Origin: Lentisphaeraceae bacterium | GTDB taxonomy: Bacteria > Verrucomicrobiota > Lentisphaeria > Lentisphaerales > Lentisphaeraceae | Direction: 5' to 3' | Assembly: GCA_021232515.1 (NCBI GenBank) | Contig: JAJPOQ010000041.1 | Location: 16,249-80,248 of the forward strand | DNA length: 64,000 nt | Part shown: positions 8,385 through 16,054 of the stretch, piece by piece | Numbering within the stretch: the stretch's first letter is position 1 | How the letters are laid out: every line of letters begins with the position of its first letter | The notes under the pieces: generated by a model | Database searches by the model: none | What the model saw: only the letters and a program-made list of their open reading frames with translations | Told to the model about the DNA's origin: nothing | Translations under genes and position numbers: made by a program

Positions 8385-10316
8385 TTAGATACGAATGATT
8401 TGTAGAGATGAGTCTTTCGGTGGTTTTGCTTTTGGCCACTTTTTCTTATTGATATAAAGCCTTTTTAAAGTGGGGATTTTAAGTATGTCTTTTATGCTTT
8501 GAATCTTGGTATTTACCATTCGTAGTTCGATAAGAGGCATCTCTTCAAACATCCAACTTTGCCAGATGTCAGTATTTGAAATATTTAAGTGATTTATTGG
8601 TATGTCACGAACACAGCCAGTATGAGCAAGGAATCTATTTTTCGATAGGTCTAAGTAAGCCGCGTCATCAGTTTGAGTGAAATTCAAATTCCACTTTTTG
8701 TTTTGTGGGTTGTGATACTTCAGCATGAAGAAGCATGTTTTCATGTGGTCATCTAATGACTTGTAATTTGCAATGCAGAAGCGATAGATTTTGAAGATGT
8801 GATTGGTTCTGTTAAACTTTTTGAGAAGTGGTATGACTTTGCTGCTCGGTAGCATTTCATCATCGGCTTTAGTCTTGCTTAAATCTTGTGCGATAAGGAC
8901 GAACTTTTTATAGTTTTTTTTGTATTTTCCACTTTGATTGAACGCTGCTAGTGACTGATTGAACTCTTGGCGATAGAAGTGAATAACTCCTTTTAAAGCG
9001 TAGGCAACTTGGTTCACAGGATCGCGATCAATTGATTGGTCAATAAACTGTATGGCTTCGTCGTACTCAAAAGAGTTTAGTGCTTGTTTTGCCATATAGA
9101 CAAGACGTGGAGATGCTTCTTTGCCGATGATCTCCGTTTGACGTTTTTCCTCTTCATAAAGCATAAGAGCATTTGTCGCTTCTCGCTCTTTATGGCTGAT
9201 GGTGACCATTGAGAGGATGAGCGAGGCAACGATGAACACAAGTAGTGATGCAACCGCTTTATGACGCTTCAATAATAAAATAGCAGACTTGAGGAATCCG
9301 GCATTTTCTGCAGATGTAGCAAAGCCTCCTAGCCACTTGTGAATGTCATTCCTCAAGAGAATAACGCTTTTGTAACGTTTAGAAGAGTCTTTGTCTAAAG
9401 CCTTCATGGCGACGGCTTCTAGGCTTAAAGGAACATTGAAAGGTAAGCTTAGCTCGGATGGCGTTGGTACCTCTCCAGCAACTGTTGCATCGAGAACTTC
9501 TTGAACATTATCCTTTTTTATAGGCGGCCTAAGTGTCAACAGCGTATAAAGGATTCCCCCGAGAGCATATATGTCAGTTTGTTTAGTTTTATCACCAAGC
9601 TTAGAGTCGATTTGTTCTGGAGCCATAAAGCCAGGTGTACCTTTAATGATGCCATCGAGAGTTATGTCGTTATAAAAACATGGATCGAGCTCACCGTCGA
9701 TAGTTTCGTCGGGTGCATCAGTTACTTTAGCTAAACCCCAGTCACAAACGAGAACCTCGCCATATTCACCTATTTGTATATTCGACGGCTTTAGGTCTAA
9801 GTGGAGGATACCTTTGGAGTGTGCATAGGAAATGGCATCGCAGATCTTGATGAATATATCGAGCAAGTTTTGTAGTGAAACTTTAGAAGTACCTTCTCCG
9901 AGTTCTTTTAAAATCTTTGAGAGACTTTTGCCGCCGATGAGTTTCATCGTGAAAAATGGGTCTGAACTGTCAGTTAAGCCTATATCGTAGACAGGAATGA
10001 TGTTTGGATGTTCTAGTGTTGCCGTAAGTCGCGCTTCTCGTAGGAAGCGTTCTACCTTTTGAGGATCGTCAGGCTTTAATAAAGTTGCCATGGCAACAGG
10101 GCGGCCAGTTAAAGTATCCGTTGTCTGGAGGATTTTCTTCATCCCTCCCTGATTGATGAGAACTCCTTGGTCATAGCGCTTTTCATTTGCGGCTATTTCA
10201 TCAAAAATAGGTTGAGGTGTACTTACGTCTTCCGAGGCAAGGTTGAAGTATTGGTGAAGAGAGGGATTGATCGTTTTGAAAATATTTTCAGATGACTCAG
10301 TATTTTCCTGGCTCAT
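8385..10316 (-). CDS. Transmembrane Ser/Thr kinase-like protein with TPR/LRR tail (kinase 1)
   Basis: A 643-residue protein. The kinase domain spans about 50-330, a single membrane helix 353-373, then a TPR-like helical region and a short leucine-rich tail. Visible kinase motifs: alphaC Glu94, HLDLKPSN with catalytic Asp174 and Asn179, DWG at 192-194, and GTPGFMAPEQ. The position of the ATP-binding lysine in VAIK is Ala77 (VAMATL), and the third P-loop glycine is Lys60 (GGMKK), as in WNK kinases. The HRD arginine is Leu. It lies 8 bp downstream of an ECF sigma gene in the same operon, so it may signal to transcription. The kinase domain should be cytoplasmic and the repeats outside. Activity is not proven. 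Confidence 0.9.
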   Translation of the reverse strand: MSQENTESSENIFKTINPSLHQYFNLASEDVSTPQPIFDEIAANEKRYDQGVLINQGGMKKILQTTDTLTGRPVAMATLLKPDDPQKVERFLREARLTATLEHPNIIPVYDIGLTDSSDPFFTMKLIGGKSLSKILKELGEGTSKVSLQNLLDIFIKICDAISYAHSKGILHLDLKPSNIQIGEYGEVLVCDWGLAKVTDAPDETIDGELDPCFYNDITLDGIIKGTPGFMAPEQIDSKLGDKTKQTDIYALGGILYTLLTLRPPIKKDNVQEVLDATVAGEVPTPSELSLPFNVPLSLEAVAMKALDKDSSKRYKSVILLRNDIHKWLGGFATSAENAGFLKSAILLLKRHKAVASLLVFIVASLILSMVTISHKEREATNALMLYEEEKRQTEIIGKEASPRLVYMAKQALNSFEYDEAIQFIDQSIDRDPVNQVAYALKGVIHFYRQEFNQSLAAFNQSGKYKKNYKKFVLIAQDLSKTKADDEMLPSSKVIPLLKKFNRTNHIFKIYRFCIANYKSLDDHMKTCFFMLKYHNPQNKKWNLNFTQTDDAAYLDLSKNRFLAHTGCVRDIPINHLNISNTDIWQSWMFEEMPLIELRMVNTKIQSIKDILKIPTLKRLYINKKKWPKAKPPKDSSLQIIRI

Positions 10317-10324
10317 AGCAGCGT

Positions 10325-10942
10325 TTAACCAAGTTCGATGTTTAAACGACGTATTTCTTCACAGAGTTTTGCAGTCACTCGTTTTTTGTAGACACTCACA
10401 GTATTTGCAGGTATTTCGCGTTCTTCGCCAATTTCCTTTGGGGACTTACCAGCACTCAGTTCGATAAAGACTTCTATGACTTTATCTGAAAACTTTGGGC
10501 GAATGTTATTTAAAGCCATATTGGCAATATAGGTTTCCCATTCTTTCTCAGCTATCTCGGTTATATCCGGCATGGAGACTTTATCCATAGGATTATAACT
10601 TTCGTCTTGAGATGCTTTATCTATCTTGGTCGCCTGGCGTTTTTGTTGGCGATATAGATCTTTGACGCAGTTACCAGTCACTTGGCAGAGCCAACCTCTA
10701 AAGCGTCTACGTTTATCGTACTCAAAGCCAGGAAGAGTATTCCACACCTTAACGAGAACTTTTTGGACAACTTCTTCAGAGTCGTGATGATTTAAATTCA
10801 TACGTCGACAGATGATGTATATGAAGTGTTTATAGTAGAAAACGAAGTCCTCCCACGACTTGTCATCGTGCTGGTTTCGAATTTTCTCTAGGAGAGTTTC
10901 TCTTGTATGGTAGTTTTCTTGATCAGTTTCACTCATGCCCAT
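10325..10942 (-). CDS. ECF-type RNA polymerase sigma factor
   Basis: A 205-residue sigma-70 family protein with region 2 (SWEDFVFYYKHFIYII to VWNTLPGFEYD, then FRGWLCQVTGNCVKDLYR) and region 4 helix-turn-helix (SPKEIGEEREIPANTVSVYKKR). No region 1 or 3 is present, as expected for ECF factors. GGG lies 9 bases before ATG 10942. The gene directly precedes kinase 1; ECF sigma factors linked to Ser/Thr kinases are known from Planctomycetota. No anti-sigma factor is seen nearby, so the kinase is a candidate regulator. Confidence 0.88.
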   Translation of the reverse strand: MGMSETDQENYHTRETLLEKIRNQHDDKSWEDFVFYYKHFIYIICRRMNLNHHDSEEVVQKVLVKVWNTLPGFEYDKRRRFRGWLCQVTGNCVKDLYRQQKRQATKIDKASQDESYNPMDKVSMPDITEIAEKEWETYIANMALNNIRPKFSDKVIEVFIELSAGKSPKEIGEEREIPANTVSVYKKRVTAKLCEEIRRLNIELG

Positions 10943-11109
10943 AAAGTACCCAAAAAGCTAAAAAAATACAAAGAGGTTTCCAATTCTTTGTTAGAATTGG
11001 GGTGTTTATGCATTCTAAAATTGCGCAAATTAACTTATCATTACGTATTACACCTTAAATATGACCTTATGAAAGAGGTTAGGTTTATCATAAATAATTT
11101 GGTGAATAT

Positions 11110-12153
11110 ATGATGATTCGATTGATTATCTTTATGAGTTTTTCTTTGTGTTTGTTGGGTAGTGAAAAGTCAGCACCCAAACCTTGGCCTGCAGAAGTCA
11201 AAGAGATCACTTATAAATCAAGTATCGATAAGACTCAACAACCAACTTTGATTTATACCGCTGAATCAAAGGAGAAGCGACCATTGCTTGTAGGCTTGCA
11301 TACTTGGTCGAGTAAATATACTTCAGCAGGCGGTGATTTATTATATGCTAAGTGGTGTATAGAAAACGATTGGCACTTTGTACATCCTCATTTTCGTGGA
11401 CCTAACTGGACTCCCAAAGCGATGGGCTCTGATTATGTCGTGGCGGATATAGAATCGATAGTCGATTACATGAAGAAAAACTATAATGTCGATGAAGACC
11501 GAATTTACTTGATCGGTGGCTCTGGTGGCGGCTATGCTTCGTTGCTCATGGCTGGTAGGAAACCTGAAATATGGGCAGGAGTTTCAGCATGGGTTCCTAT
11601 AAGTGATATAAGAGCTTGGTGGGAACAGAAAGATAAGCAGAAAAAAAGAGATAGTAAATATGCTCGAAATATCGAAGACGCCGTTGGTGGTCGTCCAGAT
11701 ATAGTCCCTAAAGCAGCAGAGGAGTGTATCAAAAGATCTGCAGTGACTTATTTAGAAAATGCTAAAGGTGTGAATTTGGATATAAATCATGGCATCTTAG
11801 ATGGCCGTAAGGGAAGTGTGCCTTTTACTCATTCATTATATGCCTTCAATAAAGTGGCGACGCTTAAAGACCGTTTAAGTGAAGATGAAATAAAAACCTA
11901 CTATAAAAATATGAAGTTGCCTCAGACTTTAAAGCCTGCTTTAAAAGATGAACTTTATGGAGAGAGTAAGACTTTATTTCGTCGCGTTTCAAATAATGCA
12001 CGAGTGACGATCTTTCAGGGCGGACATGAGATAATCCAAAGCGCTGCGTTGAATTGGTTAGCGAATCAGCGCAAAAGTAAGCCAGCAGTCTGGAAGTTGT
12101 CAGAGATAAAAACTTTAGATGTCGAAAAAGGCAAAAAAGAAGTTAGTAGATAA
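11110..12153 (+). CDS. Secreted alpha/beta hydrolase of the prolyl-oligopeptidase/esterase type
   Basis: A 347-residue protein with an N-terminal signal segment (MMIRLIIFMSFSLCLLG). The fold markers are PLLVGLHTWSS, the oxyanion strand, LIGGSGGGYAS with a GxSxG nucleophile elbow, a later Asp (GILDGRKG) and a His near the end (FQGGHE), giving a complete Ser-Asp-His set. Such exported hydrolases act on esters or peptides of polysaccharide-derived substrates; the target is unknown. It appears to be transcribed alone or with the following FAD oxidoreductase (51 bp gap). A second ATG at 11113 would give the same protein less one residue. Confidence 0.8.
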   Translation: MMIRLIIFMSFSLCLLGSEKSAPKPWPAEVKEITYKSSIDKTQQPTLIYTAESKEKRPLLVGLHTWSSKYTSAGGDLLYAKWCIENDWHFVHPHFRGPNWTPKAMGSDYVVADIESIVDYMKKNYNVDEDRIYLIGGSGGGYASLLMAGRKPEIWAGVSAWVPISDIRAWWEQKDKQKKRDSKYARNIEDAVGGRPDIVPKAAEECIKRSAVTYLENAKGVNLDINHGILDGRKGSVPFTHSLYAFNKVATLKDRLSEDEIKTYYKNMKLPQTLKPALKDELYGESKTLFRRVSNNARVTIFQGGHEIIQSAALNWLANQRKSKPAVWKLSEIKTLDVEKGKKEVSR

Positions 12154-12204
12154 AAACTTTAGACCGCAGCTTGCCGCATTCACTTTGTCACATAGAATAC
12201 GGGC

Positions 12205-13734
12205 ATGGCTACACTAAATAACATAAAGCTCCGCCTTGGAGAGGACCTTCTTAAGAAGGTTCAGAAGATGGATCCAACGTGCAAATCTTATCGCATTTTG
12301 AAAAAGTCTTTGGACGCTCGAAATAAGCGTAACTTGCACCACGTATACTCTGTTGAAACATTTACGACAGAGACACCTCCGCCTTTAGAGTTTGAAGAAT
12401 TAGATAAAGCCCAGGGTAAGAAGTTGCCTATAACGGGAATTATCGGTGCAGGTCCAGCCGGAATTTTTGCAGCCTTGCGTTTACTTGAACGCGGTATGCC
12501 ATGTTTTATTCTTGAGCGCGGTCGACCAATCATGGAGCGTATGCGCGATATTTCGAAGCATTGGAAAAAAGGTATAGTTCACCCAGACTCAAACGTTTGT
12601 TTTGGCGAAGGCGGTGCCGGTACATTTTCAGATGGTAAACTGATTACCAGAATTAAGTCACCGTTGATTCGTTATACTATGGAACAATTTGTTCGTTTTG
12701 GTGCTCCAGAAGAGATCCTTTACTTAGCTAACCCGCATGTTGGTAGTAATAAGATCCGTAAAATTATTAATAAACTTTCCTTATATTTAAATGAAAATGG
12801 TTGCCCAGTTCATTTCAATACTCGTGCTGAGAAATTCAATTGGAGTGAAGATAAGCTTCTATCCGTTCAAGATTGTGATGGTACAGAGTTTAAGGCAGAT
12901 CGGTGGATTTTAGCAACAGGTCACTCAGCGCATGATATTTATGAAAAGATTATTGATGCAGGAGTCCCTTGCGAAGCGAAGTCCATGGCTATGGGTTTCC
13001 GAGTTGAACATCCACAAGTCTGGGTAAATGAAGCTCAGTATGGCGAGCGTTGGGAACATGAAGAACTGCCAGTAGCGAACTATAAGCTGACTTGCCATGA
13101 TAAAGACAGCGGCATAGGTGTTTACTCTTTTTGTATGTGTCCTGGAGGTTTCGTTTTGCCTTCAAGTGCTCAACCAGACCGCATGGTGGTGAATGGTATG
13201 TCGAATTACAATCATGGTTCCCCATTTGCGAACTCAGGTATAGTGATCAGTATCGATAAAGATAAGTGGTACCCAGGTGGTCCTCTAGATGCATTAAAGT
13301 TTCAAGATAAGATTGAGCGTAAAACTCAAGAGAAGGTAAAAGAAGCTGGCGGTACTATCGAGGTTCCAGCACAGAGAGTTATCGACTTCTTGAAAAATCA
13401 GGTAGGCGAACTTGGTAAGTCATCTTGCCCAAGTGGAATCATTCCAGTGAATTTGCGTGACATCTACCCCGAAGAGTTAACTCAAGCGTTTCATAAAGCT
13501 ATGAAGAACTTCAATCGTAAGATGCCTGGCTTTATAGCCGATCAAGCAATTCTTCATGGCGTTGAAAGTCGAACCTCTTCTCCAATCAGAGTATTAAGGG
13601 ATAATATCGAACTTAATTCTCCCAAGTTTAAGAACTTATATCCTTCTGGTGAAGGAGCTGGTTTTGCAGGTGGTATAACATCTGCAGCAGTAGACGGCAT
13701 TAAGATCGCAGAGTCAATCTTCGAGTCTCTTTAG
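12205..13734 (+). CDS. FAD-dependent oxidoreductase, COG2509 type
   Basis: A 509-residue flavoprotein. ITGIIGAGPAGIFAALRL (about residues 77-94) is the FAD-binding Rossmann loop, followed by ILERGRP. The stretch NVCFGEGGAGTFSDGKL is the signature of the uncharacterised COG2509 family of FAD dehydrogenases. ILATGHSAHDIY and the C-terminal LYPSGEGAGFAGGITSAAVDG complete the nucleotide site. It lacks a signal peptide and should be cytoplasmic. The substrate of this widespread family is not known. A REP-like palindrome starts 6 bp after the stop and may stabilise or end the message. Confidence 0.87.
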   Translation: MATLNNIKLRLGEDLLKKVQKMDPTCKSYRILKKSLDARNKRNLHHVYSVETFTTETPPPLEFEELDKAQGKKLPITGIIGAGPAGIFAALRLLERGMPCFILERGRPIMERMRDISKHWKKGIVHPDSNVCFGEGGAGTFSDGKLITRIKSPLIRYTMEQFVRFGAPEEILYLANPHVGSNKIRKIINKLSLYLNENGCPVHFNTRAEKFNWSEDKLLSVQDCDGTEFKADRWILATGHSAHDIYEKIIDAGVPCEAKSMAMGFRVEHPQVWVNEAQYGERWEHEELPVANYKLTCHDKDSGIGVYSFCMCPGGFVLPSSAQPDRMVVNGMSNYNHGSPFANSGIVISIDKDKWYPGGPLDALKFQDKIERKTQEKVKEAGGTIEVPAQRVIDFLKNQVGELGKSSCPSGIIPVNLRDIYPEELTQAFHKAMKNFNRKMPGFIADQAILHGVESRTSSPIRVLRDNIELNSPKFKNLYPSGEGAGFAGGITSAAVDGIKIAESIFESL

Positions 13735-13740
13735 GGCTTT

Positions 13741-13764
13741 TGCGGGCTGGTAGCCCGCGCTCCC
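13741..13764 (+). repeat. REP-like palindrome, (+) orientation, copy 1
   Basis: GCGGGCT-ggt-AGCCCGC forms a perfect 7-bp hairpin followed by the foot GCTCCC. The same unit recurs at 14664 and 14801. It begins 6 bp after the FAD oxidoreductase stop. Confidence 0.88.
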
Positions 13765-13793
13765 TCTTAACTTTTATTAGCGCTATATTCTTG

Positions 13794-14056
13794 GAGCGCG
13801 GCCAGCTTGTCCGCATAATTGTTCAACATTGATTTCCTTGGAGCGCGGCCAGCTTGTCCGCATAAGTATGTAATTTCGTTTTGCCTTGAGCGCGGCCAGC
13901 TTGTCCGCATAAGTATGTAATTTCGTTTTGCCTTGAGCGCGGCCAGTCTGTCCGCATAAGTATGTAGTTTCGTTTTGCCTGGAGCGCGGCCAGTCTGTCC
14001 GCATAAGTATGTAGTTTCGTTTTGCCTTGAGCGCGGCCAGCTTGTCCGCATAAGTC
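13794..14056 (-). repeat. Array of six 47-bp tandem REP-like repeats, (-) orientation
   Basis: The core GAGCGCGGCCAG starts at 13794, 13841, 13888, 13935, 13982 and 14029, an exact 47-bp period. Each unit also holds TGTCCGCATAA and, in units 3-6, a near-identical 19-bp linker (tatgta[ag]tttcgttttgcc). On the minus strand each unit reads TGCGGAC...GCCGCGCTC, the same head and foot as the (+) REP elements but with a weaker hairpin (GCGG/CCGC). Two variants alternate in the loop (AGCTTG and AGTCTG). The array ends against the RAYT gene stop. Open frames running through it are a by-product of the repeat. Confidence 0.92.
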
Positions 14057-14635
14057 CTACTCATTCTTATAAGGTCCAAAATACCAAGGGTAGTCTGAAA
14101 TATTATTCACTAGGCCAGCTTTGATTGGGTTATCAGCAATATAAGCCAAGACTTTATTTAAATGAGCTTCATCTCGAATGAAGGTGTCCCAATACTCTTC
14201 TTGCCAAATATTTTTAGAAATAGTATGAATGTCAAAAGTGCTTTCTTGGAGTTTTTGATAAATCTTTTTAGATGTATACGACTTCCAACTATGAAGGATT
14301 TTTGTAAGTGGAGCTTTTTGCGTTTTGATAAGCATATGTACGTGATTCGGCATTATAACGTAGCTGAGTATATCATACTCTTTTTGATTGAAGTGCAACC
14401 AGTTTTCTTTGATGATTAAAGCAATGTCAGGATACTGTAGTAGACAAGATCCTAAGTTCTGGTCGAGTGTAGTATCAATTGTTTGGAAAGTTAAATTTGA
14501 TTCTTCTGAATTTATATGGTGGGGTAGTGAATCCGCAAGTCTGTATGTTATAAATTGAAGTGTATGATTTGCATCGTAGTGAGGTAAGTAACCTCGATTG
14601 TACCAATTTTCTTTGTCGTTGAATTGATCGATCAT
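14057..14635 (-). CDS. REP-associated tyrosine transposase (RAYT, Y1/IS200-like HUH)
   Basis: A 192-residue single-domain transposase. YVIMPNHVHMLI holds the HUH metal motif (His-Val-His), and WQEEYWDTFIRDE carries the putative catalytic tyrosine, followed by KVLAYIADNPIKAGL, which is typical of RAYTs rather than insertion-sequence TnpA. The enzyme is expected to cleave and move single-stranded REP hairpins. It is flanked on its 3' side by six (-)-oriented REP-like units and on its 5' side by three (+)-oriented ones, so gene and substrate sit together. The frame is intact, suggesting the gene is or was recently active. Confidence 0.9.
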   Translation of the reverse strand: MIDQFNDKENWYNRGYLPHYDANHTLQFITYRLADSLPHHINSEESNLTFQTIDTTLDQNLGSCLLQYPDIALIIKENWLHFNQKEYDILSYVIMPNHVHMLIKTQKAPLTKILHSWKSYTSKKIYQKLQESTFDIHTISKNIWQEEYWDTFIRDEAHLNKVLAYIADNPIKAGLVNNISDYPWYFGPYKNE

Positions 14636-14663
14636 TAGTTGCCCTTAATGATTGTGTTTTTTT

Positions 14664-14687
14664 TGCGGGCTGGTAGCCCGCGCTCCC
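14664..14687 (+). repeat. REP-like palindrome, (+) orientation, copy 2
   Basis: Identical hairpin to copy 1 (GCGGGCT-ggt-AGCCCGC plus foot GCTCCC), preceded by a T run, 28 bp upstream of the RAYT start codon. Confidence 0.88.
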
Positions 14688-14733
14688 TTAATTCTTCGTT
14701 GACTCTATTAGTCTGTGCGGCTTAACTTTTTTT

Positions 14734-14756
14734 TGCGGACGAGCCGTCCGCGCTCC
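14734..14756 (+). repeat. REP-like palindrome, (+) orientation, variant copy 3
   Basis: GCGGAC-gagcc-GTCCGC with foot GCTCC, preceded by TTTTTTTT. The stem bases GCGGAC match the head of the 47-bp array units, linking the two repeat types. Confidence 0.85.
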
Positions 14757-14800
14757 TTAGACTTTCTTTTGTGTTGTTAGCTCACGTTTTTTAACTTTTT

Positions 14801-14824
14801 TGCGGGCTGGCAGCCCGCGCTCCC
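14801..14824 (+). repeat. REP-like palindrome, (+) orientation, copy 4
   Basis: GCGGGCT-ggc-AGCCCGC with foot GCTCCC, preceded by a T run. It abuts the stop codon of the glycosyltransferase gene and could act as its 3' hairpin. Confidence 0.87.
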
Positions 14825-15976
14825 TTATTGTTTTAAAAGCTTTGAGTAAACATCTTCTAAGTCGTCTACCATTTTTTGCCAAGCAAATTTTGCTTTGACT
14901 AGTTCTCTGCCATTTTTGCCTAGCTTGTCTCTGATTTCTTGGGACTCGACAAGTTTGATGAGTGAATCTTGAACTTCTGTAACTGTTTCAGGTGGACAGA
15001 TAAAGCCTGTTTTTTCATTGAAGACTACTTCTGGAGCTCCATCAAGATTGTATGTTACAACTGGTTTCTCAGCAGCTAATCCTTGGACAACTGCTCGTGG
15101 TAAGCCTTCTCGGAGAGAAAGGTGACAGACTATGTCCATGGCATCGACATACTTTGGAACGTCGTATGGAGGGATGAGGCCAGGCATATGAAAATGGTTG
15201 GATAAACCCAGCTCGGCGATTTCTTTAACGAGTTCATCTTTTAAAAGCCCGTCACCAACAAAGAGGAAGTGAACTTTAGGGTTTTGTTCAACTATCTTTT
15301 TTGCTGCTTTTATTAGGAATTCGTGACCTTTGAGTTCAAATAGACGCGCAATCTTACCTATAACTATGGCGTCTTTAGGAATGCCCAGCTCTTGACGCAC
15401 ACTGCTTTTACCAGAAAGGCTTAGATAATCTTCGAGATTCATACCGCTATACACGGTTCGATACATATCGGCTGTGGATATACCCGCATCGAGAAATTGT
15501 TTTGTCATAGCATCGGCAACACAAAGAATTTTATGGCAGCGTTTTGCAGCAAATTTTTCAGCAGAGATATAGACCTTGTTTTTCCAAGCTTTTTCATAGC
15601 GATGAAAAGCGGGACCATGAACAGTATGGACTACTGCAGGGATGCCAACGGCCCAAGCAGCAGCTCTACCGATTATGCCGGCTTTTGAAGCGTGAGTATG
15701 AACGACGTCAAATTGATTTTCTTTAAAGTATTTCTTGAGGTCAAAATATACTTTGATATCTTTTACTGGGTTTAGCTCTCGCACCATATTTGGCAAAATG
15801 TCGACTTTTAAGCCAGGAACTTTTTGATTATCTAAAAGTTTGCCTTCAGGTCCAGTTGTTGGTCCAGTTGCAAGAGTGACGTCATGACCATTCTCTATTT
15901 GACCTTGGCAGGAGTAAAGAGTGTTCTCTTGAGCTCCGCCAATAATCATGCGTGTTATAAGGTGACAAATCTTCAT
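14825..15976 (-). CDS. Glycosyltransferase family 4 (GT-B) protein
   Basis: A 383-residue retaining glycosyltransferase. The N-terminal acceptor domain begins MKICHLITRMIIGGAQENT and contains FDVVHTHASKAGIIGR and VHTVHGP; the C-terminal donor domain has IGKIARLFELKGHEFLI, FVGDG and LSLREGLPRAVVQGLA, the E-x7-E nucleotide-sugar site (REGLPRAVVQ). It transfers a sugar from a nucleotide donor in polysaccharide, lipopolysaccharide or glycolipid synthesis. No other sugar-polymer genes are near, so the product is unknown. REP elements crowd its 3' end. Confidence 0.9.
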   Translation of the reverse strand: MKICHLITRMIIGGAQENTLYSCQGQIENGHDVTLATGPTTGPEGKLLDNQKVPGLKVDILPNMVRELNPVKDIKVYFDLKKYFKENQFDVVHTHASKAGIIGRAAAWAVGIPAVVHTVHGPAFHRYEKAWKNKVYISAEKFAAKRCHKILCVADAMTKQFLDAGISTADMYRTVYSGMNLEDYLSLSGKSSVRQELGIPKDAIVIGKIARLFELKGHEFLIKAAKKIVEQNPKVHFLFVGDGLLKDELVKEIAELGLSNHFHMPGLIPPYDVPKYVDAMDIVCHLSLREGLPRAVVQGLAAEKPVVTYNLDGAPEVVFNEKTGFICPPETVTEVQDSLIKLVESQEIRDKLGKNGRELVKAKFAWQKMVDDLEDVYSKLLKQ

Positions 15977-16054
15977 TTTGTAAGCGATATATCTTCTTTA
16001 ATTGTTGATCACATCTTACAATTTTGAACTGTCTATGCCAAGCCTGAACTAAGC

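Noticed and set aside
8385..10316. Calling kinase 1 a pseudokinase because the VAIK lysine is missing.
   Set aside because: All other catalytic residues are intact and a lysine is present at the WNK position, in both paralogues.
13794..14056. The repeat array as a CRISPR.
   Set aside because: The interval between cores is itself near-identical between units, so there are no unique spacers, and no cas gene is nearby.
13767..14079. Two overlapping minus-strand frames of about 95 residues with repeated amino-acid blocks.
   Set aside because: They are produced by the 47-bp tandem repeat, have no ribosome site, and match no family.
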